Positions 1 through 7,458 of a stretch of 64,000 bases of DNA are shown piece by piece. The notes under the pieces were generated by a model, which was not told the DNA's origin, made no database searches, and saw only the letters and a program-made list of their open reading frames with translations. A program made the position numbers and the translations under genes. The DNA comes from Stakelama portus (GTDB lineage: Bacteria; Pseudomonadota; Alphaproteobacteria; Sphingomonadales; Sphingomonadaceae). The stretch lies in contig NZ_QFZL01000001.1 in the NCBI RefSeq assembly GCF_003171655.1, positions 372,001-436,000 on the forward strand. The letters are read 5' to 3'. Position 1 is the stretch's first letter. Each line of letters begins with the position of its first letter.

Positions 1-729
1 CTGCTGGGCGGCGAAGGTTGCCGAGCGCAGCAGCCGTTCGCCATCGAGCGATTCCGCCGGCAGCGTGGCGATGCCCAGCGATGCCGTGATCTGAACGACG
101 CCGGCGCGCAGCTGAATCGGTTGGGCAATGCCGCGTGCCAGCGTTTCGGCCAGGTTTGTCGGCCATGACGATCCTGTGGGGTGTCGCAGGAAACAGGCGA
201 ATTCGTCGCCGCTGAGCCGTGCGGCAAAGGCGCGGGTTCCGCAGATTTTATGTATCCGATCAGCGATCACCTGCAGCGCATGGTCGCCCGCTTCATGCCC
301 GTGAATATCGTTGATCGGCCGAAACCGGTCGAGATCGAGCGCGATCAGCGAAATTTGCTTCCCTGCGCGCGATCGGACGGACGCATCCAGAAGCGCCTTT
401 ATCAGCGAATTGCGATTGGGCAGGCCGGTCAGCGAATCGAAGCGTGCGAAACGCTTGATATCTGCCTCAGCACGCGTGCGCCGGGCATATTCGACACGCA
501 ACCCTTCGGTGCGACGGATCAGCAGGGCGAGATAGAAGAACAGCGTCAGAATCATCGTGGCGACCAGTTCGATCGCCATGATCGTCTCGCGATCGGCACC
601 AAAGGCGCCGATCCCTGCAAGCATTTCGAACGCGCCCCAGACCAGAACGAACAGCGGGAGCGGAAGCACGGCGATCAGCGCGTGCTCTCGCGAGGCCGCC
701 CAAATCCCGATCCGCCGCAGATACGCCAT
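1..729 (-). CDS. Membrane-anchored diguanylate cyclase (GGDEF), 3' end outside window
   Basis: I translated this frame by hand; it stays open to the left edge, so the gene is partial at its C-terminus. Two hydrophobic segments near residues 18-35 and 50-68 are followed by a linker and a GGDEF domain. The GGDEF domain has the DSLTGLPNR entry, the DLDRF metal and substrate segment, and SGDEF in place of GGDEF; SGDEF is a tolerated active-site variant. The expected role is synthesis of cyclic-di-GMP from two GTP at the inner membrane. An EAL domain could follow beyond the window. An AAAGGAGG ribosome-binding site sits 9 nt before the ATG. I see no TCCTATAAT element upstream, so regulon membership is not indicated. 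Confidence 0.85.
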   Translation of the reverse strand, partial: MAYLRRIGIWAASREHALIAVLPLPLFVLVWGAFEMLAGIGAFGADRETIMAIELVATMILTLFFYLALLIRRTEGLRVEYARRTRAEADIKRFARFDSLTGLPNRNSLIKALLDASVRSRAGKQISLIALDLDRFRPINDIHGHEAGDHALQVIADRIHKICGTRAFAARLSGDEFACFLRHPTGSSWPTNLAETLARGIAQPIQLRAGVVQITASLGIATLPAESLDGERLLRSATFAAQQ

Positions 730-798
730 CCCCACTGCCTCCTTTCTGCTTGTTAGAAGGAAAGCAGCATGCGCGTCAGATTGGAGATGTGCGGAGCG

Positions 799-1935
799 TT
801 ATGGAAAGGTTGCGGTAACCACTGGCGCAAGCCGGGCCGGGTCGCAGTCGTCGAGCGGGACGTCATATTCCGGATGCAGCGAAAATCCGGTCATGCCGCC
901 GCTGCGATTCGATTCGACGGCAAGCAGCCGCCATCCCTGTTCTTCGCGTAACAGGACAAGCCCGCCGGGGCTGGGCGACCGCGCCGGATCGGCGATCAGC
1001 ACGGTCTGGACCGGCAATCCCGGGCCCAGCGTGGCGCGCGACGTGCGCACCGCAAATGCTTGCGGGCCGACATTTTCGGGCGCGGCGACATGTTCCGACG
1101 TCGCATCCGCCGCGATCAACCCGCCGGCCAGGCTGGTCGAATAGACCGGGATGGTGGCCGTCGGAATAGCGGCGGGGGCGGGGGCCGGCATGTGCACCGG
1201 TGCCGCGCGGCCGGGCCTGGCGCTTCCCGGCTGTCCGCCCGTCAGCGCCGCGCGCAGTTCGGCGATGCGATCGCGGCTGCGCGCGAGGCGTTCGGCGGGA
1301 TCGGACACGCTGGAAAGAAAGGCGTCGAGCGCGCCGCTGCGATGCCGATCCTCGATTCGTGCGCGCAGCGCCGCTTCGCCGGAAACGCCGAACAGCGAAT
1401 AGAGCGACTGGCGTACCGAGCCGTTCCAGCGGGCAAAGGTCTTTTGCGCGTTTTCCAGCCGGGAAAGATTGACCGGCGGCAGGCCATGATCGCGTTCGAT
1501 GGCGGCGATCGTCAGTGCCGCGTCGCTTGCCCGCATCGCTCGCACCGCAGCGCCCAGCAGGACCGCGAACCGTTCCTCGGCGATGTCGATGTCGCTGCCG
1601 TCGCGAAACGGTTCGGCCCATCGCGCAATGTCGAAACCCGGCGCGTCGGGATCGATCAGCAAGGTTTCGGGCGCGATTCCCAGCGCCGCGGCGATATGCC
1701 GCAATTCCTCGGGCCGGGCGACGACTTCGCCGCGTTCGATTTTTGACAGGCGGATATAGGGGATGTCGGGGATCGCAGCCGCGAGCGGGAGCAGCTTGGC
1801 ATAGCCATGCGCCCGGCGCAGCTCGCGCATATGGTTGGGAAACACGATTCCCCGATACAGATCGACCGGAACCGTCGCCGCAACTGTAGTTGCGGCGCCA
1901 TTTTCCACGCCAGCTACACCGGCGATACTGCTCAT
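799..1935 (-). CDS. XRE-family transcriptional regulator with LexA/CI-like C-terminal region
   Basis: This 378-residue protein has a helix-turn-helix of the Cro/CI (XRE) type at about residues 35-95, including the LSKIERGE turn typical of the family. A second helical segment at about 140-175 (LSRLENAQ) looks like a degenerate repeat of the same fold. After a proline/alanine-rich linker, the last 110 residues resemble an S24/LexA-type sensor domain, but I cannot assign the Ser-Lys dyad. The start is an ATG preceded by GAGGGG. It lies between the diguanylate cyclase and a gene with a flagellar-type promoter. The target is unknown. Its own upstream region lacks the TCCTATAAT element. Confidence 0.7.
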   Translation of the reverse strand: MSSIAGVAGVENGAATTVAATVPVDLYRGIVFPNHMRELRRAHGYAKLLPLAAAIPDIPYIRLSKIERGEVVARPEELRHIAAALGIAPETLLIDPDAPGFDIARWAEPFRDGSDIDIAEERFAVLLGAAVRAMRASDAALTIAAIERDHGLPPVNLSRLENAQKTFARWNGSVRQSLYSLFGVSGEAALRARIEDRHRSGALDAFLSSVSDPAERLARSRDRIAELRAALTGGQPGSARPGRAAPVHMPAPAPAAIPTATIPVYSTSLAGGLIAADATSEHVAAPENVGPQAFAVRTSRATLGPGLPVQTVLIADPARSPSPGGLVLLREEQGWRLLAVESNRSGGMTGFSLHPEYDVPLDDCDPARLAPVVTATFP

Positions 1936-2008
1936 TATTATCCCCTCGCTTCCAAGCGGCCTTTATCTTGGAGCGAATTAATGAACAAGCTGTGATTGTC
2001 GGAATGAC

Positions 2009-2527
2009 CTAGTGGAGGACGATCCCCTGTTCCTGATAGCTCAGCAATGCGGCGGAACCGGTGGGCGAAAGCGGGCGGATCTCGCGCAGGACATGGCGCC
2101 CGCTGGCGATATCGGCGAACCAGCCGGGAAGGAAGGGGTCGGGTCGTTCCGGGGCGAAGGCGACACCGATACCGTCGGTGACGATGCCGAACCGCGTCGG
2201 CGCGGCGCCGGGCGGCCAGCGACCGATCAGCCAGTCGAGCAGCACCGCGCCGCTACGCTGGACTGCACCTTCCGCGGTTCCGATGGGGCAAAAGTCGCTG
2301 CGTGAGGCATCGAGCCGCGCCACGATTTCGAACTGCGGGCTCCACCAGCCGAGCGAAATCCGGTCGCCTTCGCACAGGATGCCGAGCAGCATCCGCGGGT
2401 CGGGGGCCAGCAGTACCGAGGCGCTGTGCGCCACGCGCCGGGCGAGACTGGAGAGCCGCCGGTTGGGGCGAAATGCCCCGGATGATTCAAGCGTCGGGGC
2501 GGCGGGAGCGATCATGCGAACGGTCAC
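2009..2527 (-). CDS. Unknown protein, candidate flagellar-regulon member
   Basis: I do not recognise this 172-residue protein. It has no signal peptide or membrane segment. A central region with hydrophobic beta-like stretches (LLGILCEGDRISLGWW) is followed by a proline-rich stretch and a compact C-terminus. I chose the GTG start at 2527 because GAGGA lies about 9 nt upstream; an ATG at 2515 lacks a site at usable spacing. A TCCTATAAT element lies 28 nt upstream, which groups it with the flagellar genes. It reads away from the sigma-factor gene and ends just before the XRE regulator. Function is open. Confidence 0.65.
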   Translation of the reverse strand: MTVRMIAPAAPTLESSGAFRPNRRLSSLARRVAHSASVLLAPDPRMLLGILCEGDRISLGWWSPQFEIVARLDASRSDFCPIGTAEGAVQRSGAVLLDWLIGRWPPGAAPTRFGIVTDGIGVAFAPERPDPFLPGWFADIASGRHVLREIRPLSPTGSAALLSYQEQGIVLH

Positions 2528-2554
2528 GATAGAGAATCCTCAGGGGGTATTTCC

Positions 2555-2560
2555 ATTATA
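2555..2560 (-). promoter_or_regulatory. TCCTATAAT -10 element of the unknown gene at 2009-2527
   Basis: The minus strand reads TTCTTCCTATAATGG. It matches the shared element of this window and leaves a leader of about 20 nt to the GTG start. No TTGACA-like -35 hexamer is visible. Confidence 0.6.
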
Positions 2561-2605
2561 GGAAGAAATACGCGGCGCTGGTTGCAGAGCCGCGTACCCC
2601 GGGGA

Positions 2606-3655
2606 TCAATGGCGGGACGCCGAGCTCATATTGACGACCAGCTGGGCGTTGCCGCTGCGCGTCTTTTCCGCCGCAGCTTCGTCGCCGGCATGCAGCGATG
2701 CCGGATCGATCGCACGCACCCGCGTCAGGCGGTTGTGCGCGTCATCGGCACGCGGCAGCAGCGAGGGAGCGGGCGCGGCGGCGGCGCGGCGCGGGCGAGC
2801 CCGCTCGGCGGCCGCAGCCTTATATTCGGCCATCACGGCGAAGCGCGGATCGGCGGCGGCAAGATCGGCCATCGCCTTGGTGGCGCGCTTGGTGATCTGG
2901 CGGACGCGTTCCTTGGTCACGCCGGTGTCGTTCGACAGATCGTCGAGCGTGGCGGCGTCGAATACGCGGCGCAGAACGATCTCGCGATCGCGTTCGAGCT
3001 TGGCTTCGAGCTTTTCGAGCTCGTCGGGGTCGATTCCGTGGGTGGCGACGCGCAGGCGCGGTGCGTCGCTCGGCAGGCGTTCGCGGCGCTTGGGGCGCGG
3101 GCGACGATGCAGCTGTTCGATCCCGACCTTGCGGAGATGATCGACATAGGCGTCGACCAGCGCTTCGATGGCATTGTCGGCGAGATAATCCGACGCGGCC
3201 GCTTCGGTGCGTTCCTGGGCAAATTCGTCTTCGATCAGCGTTTCGGGCGACATTTCCTCGCCATCGGCGCTCGAAGCGAGGGCGCTGAGCGACACGGTGG
3301 TCGCTTCGACCTTCTTCGCCGACGGGCGCTGATCGGTCATCAGGCGGAAGCGCAGGCTCTGCAGTTCGCCGCGGATCTGCCAGTTGATGAAGGTGGTGAA
3401 CTGGGCCTTGGCGGGGTCATAGGCCTGGATCGCACGATGCACGGCGATGGCACAGCATTGTTCGGCATCTTCCCAATGGGCGTTGAGCCCGTACTGGCGG
3501 ATGAAGTGACGGATACGCGGTGCGATCAGCTTCAGGATTTCGGCATAGGCGCGGTCGACATTGGCGCGCTGGCGCCGGGTCTGCTCGCCGTCCTTCGGCA
3601 TGTTTTCAAGTGCGGAAGCAACAGCGGCTTCAAGTGCGATCGTGACCTTGGACAT
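2606..3655 (-). CDS. Sigma-70-family RNA polymerase sigma factor, candidate flagellar sigma
   Basis: This 349-residue protein has a region-2-like block at about residues 35-110 (AYDPAKAQFTTFINWQIRGE, matching the FDP-F-TY-WWIR pattern of RpoH/RpoD). A region-4 helix-turn-helix lies at about 220-266 (RDREIVLRR, then VTKERVRQI). Region 1.1 and a clear region 3 are missing, and the last 95 residues are an alanine/arginine-rich tail. It is not a typical FliA and not an ECF factor. The ATG follows AGGGGGA. A TCCTATAAT element lies about 230 nt upstream, with a possible small ORF between. I infer that it reads the shared flagellar promoters; a general stress role is the alternative. Confidence 0.8.
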   Translation of the reverse strand: MSKVTIALEAAVASALENMPKDGEQTRRQRANVDRAYAEILKLIAPRIRHFIRQYGLNAHWEDAEQCCAIAVHRAIQAYDPAKAQFTTFINWQIRGELQSLRFRLMTDQRPSAKKVEATTVSLSALASSADGEEMSPETLIEDEFAQERTEAAASDYLADNAIEALVDAYVDHLRKVGIEQLHRRPRPKRRERLPSDAPRLRVATHGIDPDELEKLEAKLERDREIVLRRVFDAATLDDLSNDTGVTKERVRQITKRATKAMADLAAADPRFAVMAEYKAAAAERARPRRAAAAPAPSLLPRADDAHNRLTRVRAIDPASLHAGDEAAAEKTRSGNAQLVVNMSSASRH

Positions 3656-3722
3656 CTCTGTCCCCCTGATTGTTGTCAGCGACCCCCTGGACGCTGTTCA
3701 CACTCAGGAGATTGGCGTGATC

Positions 3723-3735
3723 CTCCTAAAAGGAG
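3723..3735. repeat. Short inverted repeat CTCCT-AAA-AGGAG
   Basis: A perfect 5-bp inverted repeat with a 3-nt loop lies in the leader of the sigma-factor gene, 68 nt before its ATG. It contains an AGGAG-like sequence and could fold in the mRNA. Confidence 0.4.
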
Positions 3736-3748
3736 TTAACCAGTCCTA

Positions 3749-3764
3749 TATGTAATCCTACATA
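3749..3764. promoter_or_regulatory. Inverted repeat TATGTA-ATCC-TACATA, possible operator or hairpin
   Basis: A perfect 6-bp inverted repeat with a 4-nt centre lies about 94 nt before the sigma-factor start codon. It overlaps the stop codon of a possible 36-codon leader ORF. It could bind a dimeric regulator or fold in the leader RNA. I did not notice another copy in the window. Confidence 0.4.
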
Positions 3765-3868
3765 TGAGTAGTCACACCTAGGAACGGGCTTTTGCATAGA
3801 AAATGACGGTTTTTCGGGATTTTCTTGGCGATCTGCTCGATCGGCATCGTAGCCGCGGCAGGAATCAT
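3758..3868 (-). CDS. Possible 36-residue leader ORF upstream of the sigma-factor gene
   Basis: Reading the minus strand just after the TCCTATAAT element gives ATG with AGAGG about 5 nt upstream. A 36-codon basic ORF follows (MIPAAATMPIEQIAKK at the N-terminus), ending in TAG. It starts about 12 nt after the predicted transcription start and ends 102 nt before the sigma-factor gene. It might be a leader peptide controlling sigma synthesis, or chance. It is too short to judge by composition. Confidence 0.25.
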   Translation of the reverse strand: MIPAAATMPIEQIAKKIPKNRHFLCKSPFLGVTTHM

Positions 3869-3885
3869 TCCGGCCTCTGTTAAAA

Positions 3886-3891
3886 ATTATA
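3886..3891 (-). promoter_or_regulatory. TCCTATAAT -10 element upstream of the sigma-factor gene
   Basis: The minus strand reads TTATCCTATAATTTTT. The leader to the sigma start would be about 220 nt, far longer than at the other copies (roughly 15-60 nt), which fits extra control in the leader. The remaining intergenic sequence 3892-3950 holds nothing else I can identify. Confidence 0.55.
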
Positions 3892-3950
3892 GGATAATTT
3901 TTGCAGGTTGGGTGGCATCCGTAGCGCTACGGACATGGTTCCCGAAAAAT

Positions 3951-5024
3951 TTACGATGCGAACCGGTCCGGCTGGACGCGTTGCGCGATATAGCCGAGCA
4001 GCCACTGGCGATGCGCCTGGACTGCGCCGCCCGCGCGCGTGATCCTTTCCTGCGCTGCCACAGGGCCGATTTGCGCGGTCAGCAGCGAGCGTGCCCGTTC
4101 GGTGCCGATTTCATTGCCCAGAAAGCGGCGGGCATCGCCCAGACCCAGATGATGAGTGAGATAGGCTGCCTTGGCCACCGTCTCTGAATCCGCGCGTACG
4201 TTGAAGCCCGAGGATTCGAGCCGGTCGAGATTGATTCGCGCGAAATCGGCGACGGTGCGAATCGCCGCGCCGGGATCATAGCGTAGCTGCAGCAGTTCCG
4301 CGCGCGCCTGCGGCACGATGCGTCCCGCCTGATCCAGCCAGCCGCGCTGTTTCGCGACGTCGTTGAGCCAGCATCCCGGCGTCTGTGCCAGATCCTGCCA
4401 GGTGCCGCTGAGAAACTGGCCAAGTCCGGCTGCGCTCGAACGCGGATTGCGCGAAAGGGGATTCCAGCTGCCATCGGGATGGCGCGCCGATTCGGCGTCG
4501 ACGATTGCGGCAATGGCGGGCGCGGGGACGCCCGTCGCGGCTGACGCGGCTGCGATGGTGCCGGCGTACCGATCATTGGGGCCCAGATCGAGCGGGCCGG
4601 CGGCCGGGGCGGGGGCAAGCGTGTCGGCGGCGCCGGTGGCGCTGATCCCGACCGCGGCAATGCCGTTCCCGCGCGCCAGCGCGGCTGCGCGCAGGGCGGG
4701 GTCGGGGCCCGTTGCGTTTGCGGCTGCGCCGATCGCCGCGCTACCGCCCTCATGCTGGCAGCAACAGCAATGATGCTGGCATCCGCACGCGCCGCCCGCC
4801 TGAGCCCCGGCGCTATTGCCGCCGCCCATCATCTGCATCAGCATTTCGACCGGAAGGCCGCCGATGCTGCCGGTCCCGCCGGCAGGATCGCTGCGATCCT
4901 TGCCATCCGGATCGCCCAGCGCAGCGCGCCACAGCCGGTTCGACATTTCCGATTGCGCGGTGCGATAGATCAGTTCGGCGCGCCGCGCCGGGGTCAGCGA
5001 AGCAAGCGTTTCGGGGCCGTTCAT
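3951..5024 (-). CDS. Flagellar-operon lytic transglycosylase/muramidase-like protein
   Basis: This 357-residue protein has a C-terminal lysozyme-like (SLT-type) domain at about residues 150-300. A probable catalytic Glu178 lies in VDAESA, and the downstream SSAAGLGQF motif is typical of the fold. It probably cuts peptidoglycan to let the flagellar rod through, a job done in other bacteria by the FlgJ C-terminus or SltF. FlgJ in this window lacks that domain. The N-terminal 100 residues hold a cysteine/histidine cluster at 80-91 (C80, C82, H84-H85, C86-C89, H91), unusual for this family. No signal peptide is evident, so export may go through the flagellar apparatus. The ATG overlaps the fliJ stop (ATGA). 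Confidence 0.75.
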   Translation of the reverse strand: MNGPETLASLTPARRAELIYRTAQSEMSNRLWRAALGDPDGKDRSDPAGGTGSIGGLPVEMLMQMMGGGNSAGAQAGGACGCQHHCCCCQHEGGSAAIGAAANATGPDPALRAAALARGNGIAAVGISATGAADTLAPAPAAGPLDLGPNDRYAGTIAAASAATGVPAPAIAAIVDAESARHPDGSWNPLSRNPRSSAAGLGQFLSGTWQDLAQTPGCWLNDVAKQRGWLDQAGRIVPQARAELLQLRYDPGAAIRTVADFARINLDRLESSGFNVRADSETVAKAAYLTHHLGLGDARRFLGNEIGTERARSLLTAQIGPVAAQERITRAGGAVQAHRQWLLGYIAQRVQPDRFAS

Positions 5025-5449
5025 TGCATCCGCCTCCGCTCGATACCGCGCGCGGCCAGGAAACGGGCAGTGCCGAAATCATCGGCCTGCGCCTGTTCGA
5101 CGGCGGATTGTTCGCGGTCGATTTCTTCCTGTCGGCGCGCGGCGGCCTCTTCGATGGCACGCATGGTGCCATAGCTTTCCGCCGCGCGGCTGCGCAGCAG
5201 CGTCAGCCGCTCGCTCGCATCCCGGGCGCTGCGGGCCAGCCGGTCGCGCTCGCTGCGCATGCGCGCGGCCCAGGCATCGGTGGGTATCCAGATTTCGGAC
5301 GCTGCCGCGCGCTCGCGACGCTCTGCCTCCAGATGCGCGCGCTGTTCGTCGGTCAGCATATCGACCTGTTCGATCTGAACGCTGATCGAAACGCGCAGCG
5401 CATCGAGTTCGCGACGCTGAACGCGAAGTGCGGTGTCGAAACTCTTCAT
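5021..5449 (-). CDS. fliJ: Flagellar export chaperone/stalk protein FliJ
   Basis: This 142-residue, almost entirely helical and charged protein shows the long coiled-coil pattern of FliJ. FliJ sits as the central stalk in the FliI ATPase ring and handles export chaperones. The assignment rests mainly on size, coiled coil and position directly after fliI, since FliJ sequences diverge strongly. It overlaps the fliI end by 4 nt and the following muramidase gene by 4 nt, so the three genes are translationally coupled in the flbT operon. Confidence 0.8.
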   Translation of the reverse strand: MKSFDTALRVQRRELDALRVSISVQIEQVDMLTDEQRAHLEAERRERAAASEIWIPTDAWAARMRSERDRLARSARDASERLTLLRSRAAESYGTMRAIEEAAARRQEEIDREQSAVEQAQADDFGTARFLAARGIERRRMQ

Positions 5450-6789
5450 GCGACAGGCTCCTCTGCAAGCGCATCGTCGACGATGGCGGCAAGCGCGGCG
5501 AAGGCTTCGCCCGAATGGCCGCGGTCTTCCTTGCCCTGATTGAGCATCGCTTCGATCCGCGGCGCCAGCGCGACCGCGCGATCGACGTCGGGGTTCGATC
5601 CGCGCTTATACGCGCCCAGCCGCACCATCTCTTCCATATCGGCATAAGTGGAGAGCAGGTTGCGCGCGGAAACGCGGGCAGTGTTCTGCGCCTCGTCCAG
5701 GCAATGGGGCAGCGTGCGCGACACCGATTTGAGCAAGTCGATCGCCGGATAGCGACCGCGTTCGGCGATCGCGCGGCGCATCACCACATGTCCGTCCAGA
5801 ATGCCGCGCACAGCGTCTGCGACCGGTTCGTTGTGATCATCGCCATCGACCAGCACCGTGAACAGGCCGGTGATGCTGCCCTGACCCGGCAGGCCGGGAC
5901 CGGCACGTTCGAGGAGGCGCGGCAGCTCGGCAAATACCGTCGGCGGATAGCCCTTGGTCGCCGGAGGTTCGCCGCTTGCCAGTCCGATCTCGCGCTGTGC
6001 CATGGCGAAGCGCGTGACCGAATCCATCAGGCACAGGACGTTCAGCCCCTGATCGCGGAAATGCTCCGCGACGGCGAGCGTGGTCCAGGCCGCCTGGCGA
6101 CGCATCAGCGCGGGTTCGTCCGATGTCGCGACGACAACGACGCTGCGGGCAAGGCCCTGTTCGCCCAGATCGTCCTCGACGAATTCCTGCACTTCGCGGC
6201 CGCGTTCGCCGATCAGACCGATCACCGCGACGTCGCATTGCGTCCAGCGCGCCAGCATCGACAGCAGCACCGACTTGCCGACGCCGGAACCTGCGAACAG
6301 GCCCAGCCGCTGGCCCTGGCACAGCGGTGCGAACATATCGAGCGCCCGGACACCCGTTTCCACGCGCCCGCCAACGCGCGCGCGATTTGCGGCAGCGGGC
6401 GGCGGGGCCTTGATCAGATGCGGGTCCGCGCCAAGCGGCAATGCGCCCTTGCCGTCCACCGGCCGTCCCAGTCCGTCTATCATGCGACCGAGCCAGCCTG
6501 TCGACGGCCGCAAGCTCAATTGCCCGGCGGCAAGATCGGCGCGCGCGCCGAGCCCCACGCCCTGCGGATCGGCGAAGGGCATGCACAGCGCCAGTTCGCG
6601 ATCAAGGGCAGTGACTTCGGTTTCGACGATGCCGCTGTTGGAACGGATCGCCACGCGGCTTCCGATCTGCGTGGCGCCGGCCAGCCCTTCGACTTCGATC
6701 AGCGCGCCGCGCACCGCGACCACGCGCCCGAACCGATGGTCGGGCGCCTTGGCGCGGATCGCACGGGCTGCGCTGGCGAGCGTCTGCAT
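5446..6789 (-). CDS. fliI: Flagellum-specific export ATPase FliI
   Basis: This 447-residue F1-beta-like ATPase energises the flagellar type III export apparatus from the cytoplasm. The N-terminal beta-barrel domain spans about residues 1-95. The Walker A loop FAGSGVGKS is at 165-173. The conserved GERGREVQEF block and the Walker B strand VLCLMDSVTRFA follow. Length matches the family. It lies 9 nt downstream of flbT and overlaps fliJ. FliH, its usual partner, is encoded elsewhere in the window (30846-31604). Confidence 0.96.
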   Translation of the reverse strand: MQTLASAARAIRAKAPDHRFGRVVAVRGALIEVEGLAGATQIGSRVAIRSNSGIVETEVTALDRELALCMPFADPQGVGLGARADLAAGQLSLRPSTGWLGRMIDGLGRPVDGKGALPLGADPHLIKAPPPAAANRARVGGRVETGVRALDMFAPLCQGQRLGLFAGSGVGKSVLLSMLARWTQCDVAVIGLIGERGREVQEFVEDDLGEQGLARSVVVVATSDEPALMRRQAAWTTLAVAEHFRDQGLNVLCLMDSVTRFAMAQREIGLASGEPPATKGYPPTVFAELPRLLERAGPGLPGQGSITGLFTVLVDGDDHNEPVADAVRGILDGHVVMRRAIAERGRYPAIDLLKSVSRTLPHCLDEAQNTARVSARNLLSTYADMEEMVRLGAYKRGSNPDVDRAVALAPRIEAMLNQGKEDRGHSGEAFAALAAIVDDALAEEPVA

Positions 6790-6798
6790 GGCTGTTCC

Positions 6799-7212
6799 TC
6801 AGGCCGCCTCGGCTTGCGCACCGGCTTCGGGTTCGGCCGGTCCGGTCTGTTCGAGCGCGATCAGATCGCGTGCCGATGCCAGCGCGCGATAATAATCGCT
6901 GCGGGCAAGGTGGTTGGCGAAGCGGACACAGGCCGCCTTGGCGGCAGGCTGCTGCATGGCGGCGAGCAGGGCCTGAAGTTCGGTCAGGATCGCGTCGTTA
7001 TGCGCTTCGCGCTGTTCGAGATCGACATAGGCGAGCATGCAGGTGAAATAGAGTTTGCGCGCAGGCGTGGTCGCATCCTCGGGCTGCATCACTTCGCTGC
7101 CGCGCAGGATCGACACGCGGTTTTCCACGAGCAGCCGCGTGCGACCGATCGCGCGAACGACCGCGCCGTTGATAATTGCCTTTTCGCCGTCCCGGAGCGT
7201 GATCCGAAGCAT
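6799..7212 (-). CDS. flbT: Flagellin mRNA regulator FlbT
   Basis: This 137-residue protein has the FlbT signature in its first 60 residues (LRDGEKAIINGAVV, then QPEDATTPARKLYF). In Caulobacter FlbT binds the flagellin mRNA leader and lowers its translation, opposed by FlaF, which is encoded at 60264 here. I chose the ATG at 7212 because AAAGGA lies about 8 nt upstream and the family begins there; the longer upstream reading is not supported. It leads the operon flbT-fliI-fliJ-muramidase, transcribed from a TCCTATAAT element with a GGCA-N5-TGCC palindrome further upstream. Confidence 0.92.
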   Translation of the reverse strand: MLRITLRDGEKAIINGAVVRAIGRTRLLVENRVSILRGSEVMQPEDATTPARKLYFTCMLAYVDLEQREAHNDAILTELQALLAAMQQPAAKAACVRFANHLARSDYYRALASARDLIALEQTGPAEPEAGAQAEAA

Positions 7213-7243
7213 GGGGCGTCCTTTTGATGATGCTCTTGGCTTC

Positions 7244-7249
7244 ATTATA
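7244..7249 (-). promoter_or_regulatory. TCCTATAAT -10 element of flbT operon
   Basis: The minus strand reads TTCATCCTATAATGAAG. The leader to the flbT ATG is about 25 nt. A GGCA-N5-TGCC palindrome lies 30 nt upstream of the hexamer. Confidence 0.65.
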
Positions 7250-7279
7250 GGATGAATGCGCGGGTCGGGACGGTGCACC

Positions 7280-7292
7280 GGCAAAATTTGCC
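7280..7292. promoter_or_regulatory. Palindrome GGCAAAATTTGCC, candidate FlbD (ftr-like) site
   Basis: This 13-bp element has perfect GGCA/TGCC arms and lies between the divergent flbT and flgE promoters. It resembles the ftr elements bound by FlbD in Caulobacter as I recall them. It could serve either operon. Confidence 0.55.
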
Positions 7293-7407
7293 TAGCCACG
7301 GCGCAGCAACGAAGAAACCCGCAAGAGTGCGAACCGGCGCGGCGAAATATTTTCGCTCCGGGCTATGCATAAATCGCCACATCGAACCGTGACGTGCTCC
7401 GCCATCC

Positions 7408-7413
7408 TATAAT
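7408..7413 (+). promoter_or_regulatory. TCCTATAAT -10 element of flgE-flgK-flgL
   Basis: The plus strand reads GCCATCCTATAATGCG. The leader to the TTG start of flgE is about 38 nt. No -35 hexamer is recognisable 16-18 nt upstream. Confidence 0.65.
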
Positions 7414-7458
7414 GCGCAGGAAGGGCTCGGTTGAGCCATCATCCGGGGAGTATCAGAG

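Noticed and set aside
5428..7227. 599-codon plus-strand ORF opposite fliI-flbT
   Set aside because: FliI and FlbT motifs are clear on the minus strand; this frame has none.
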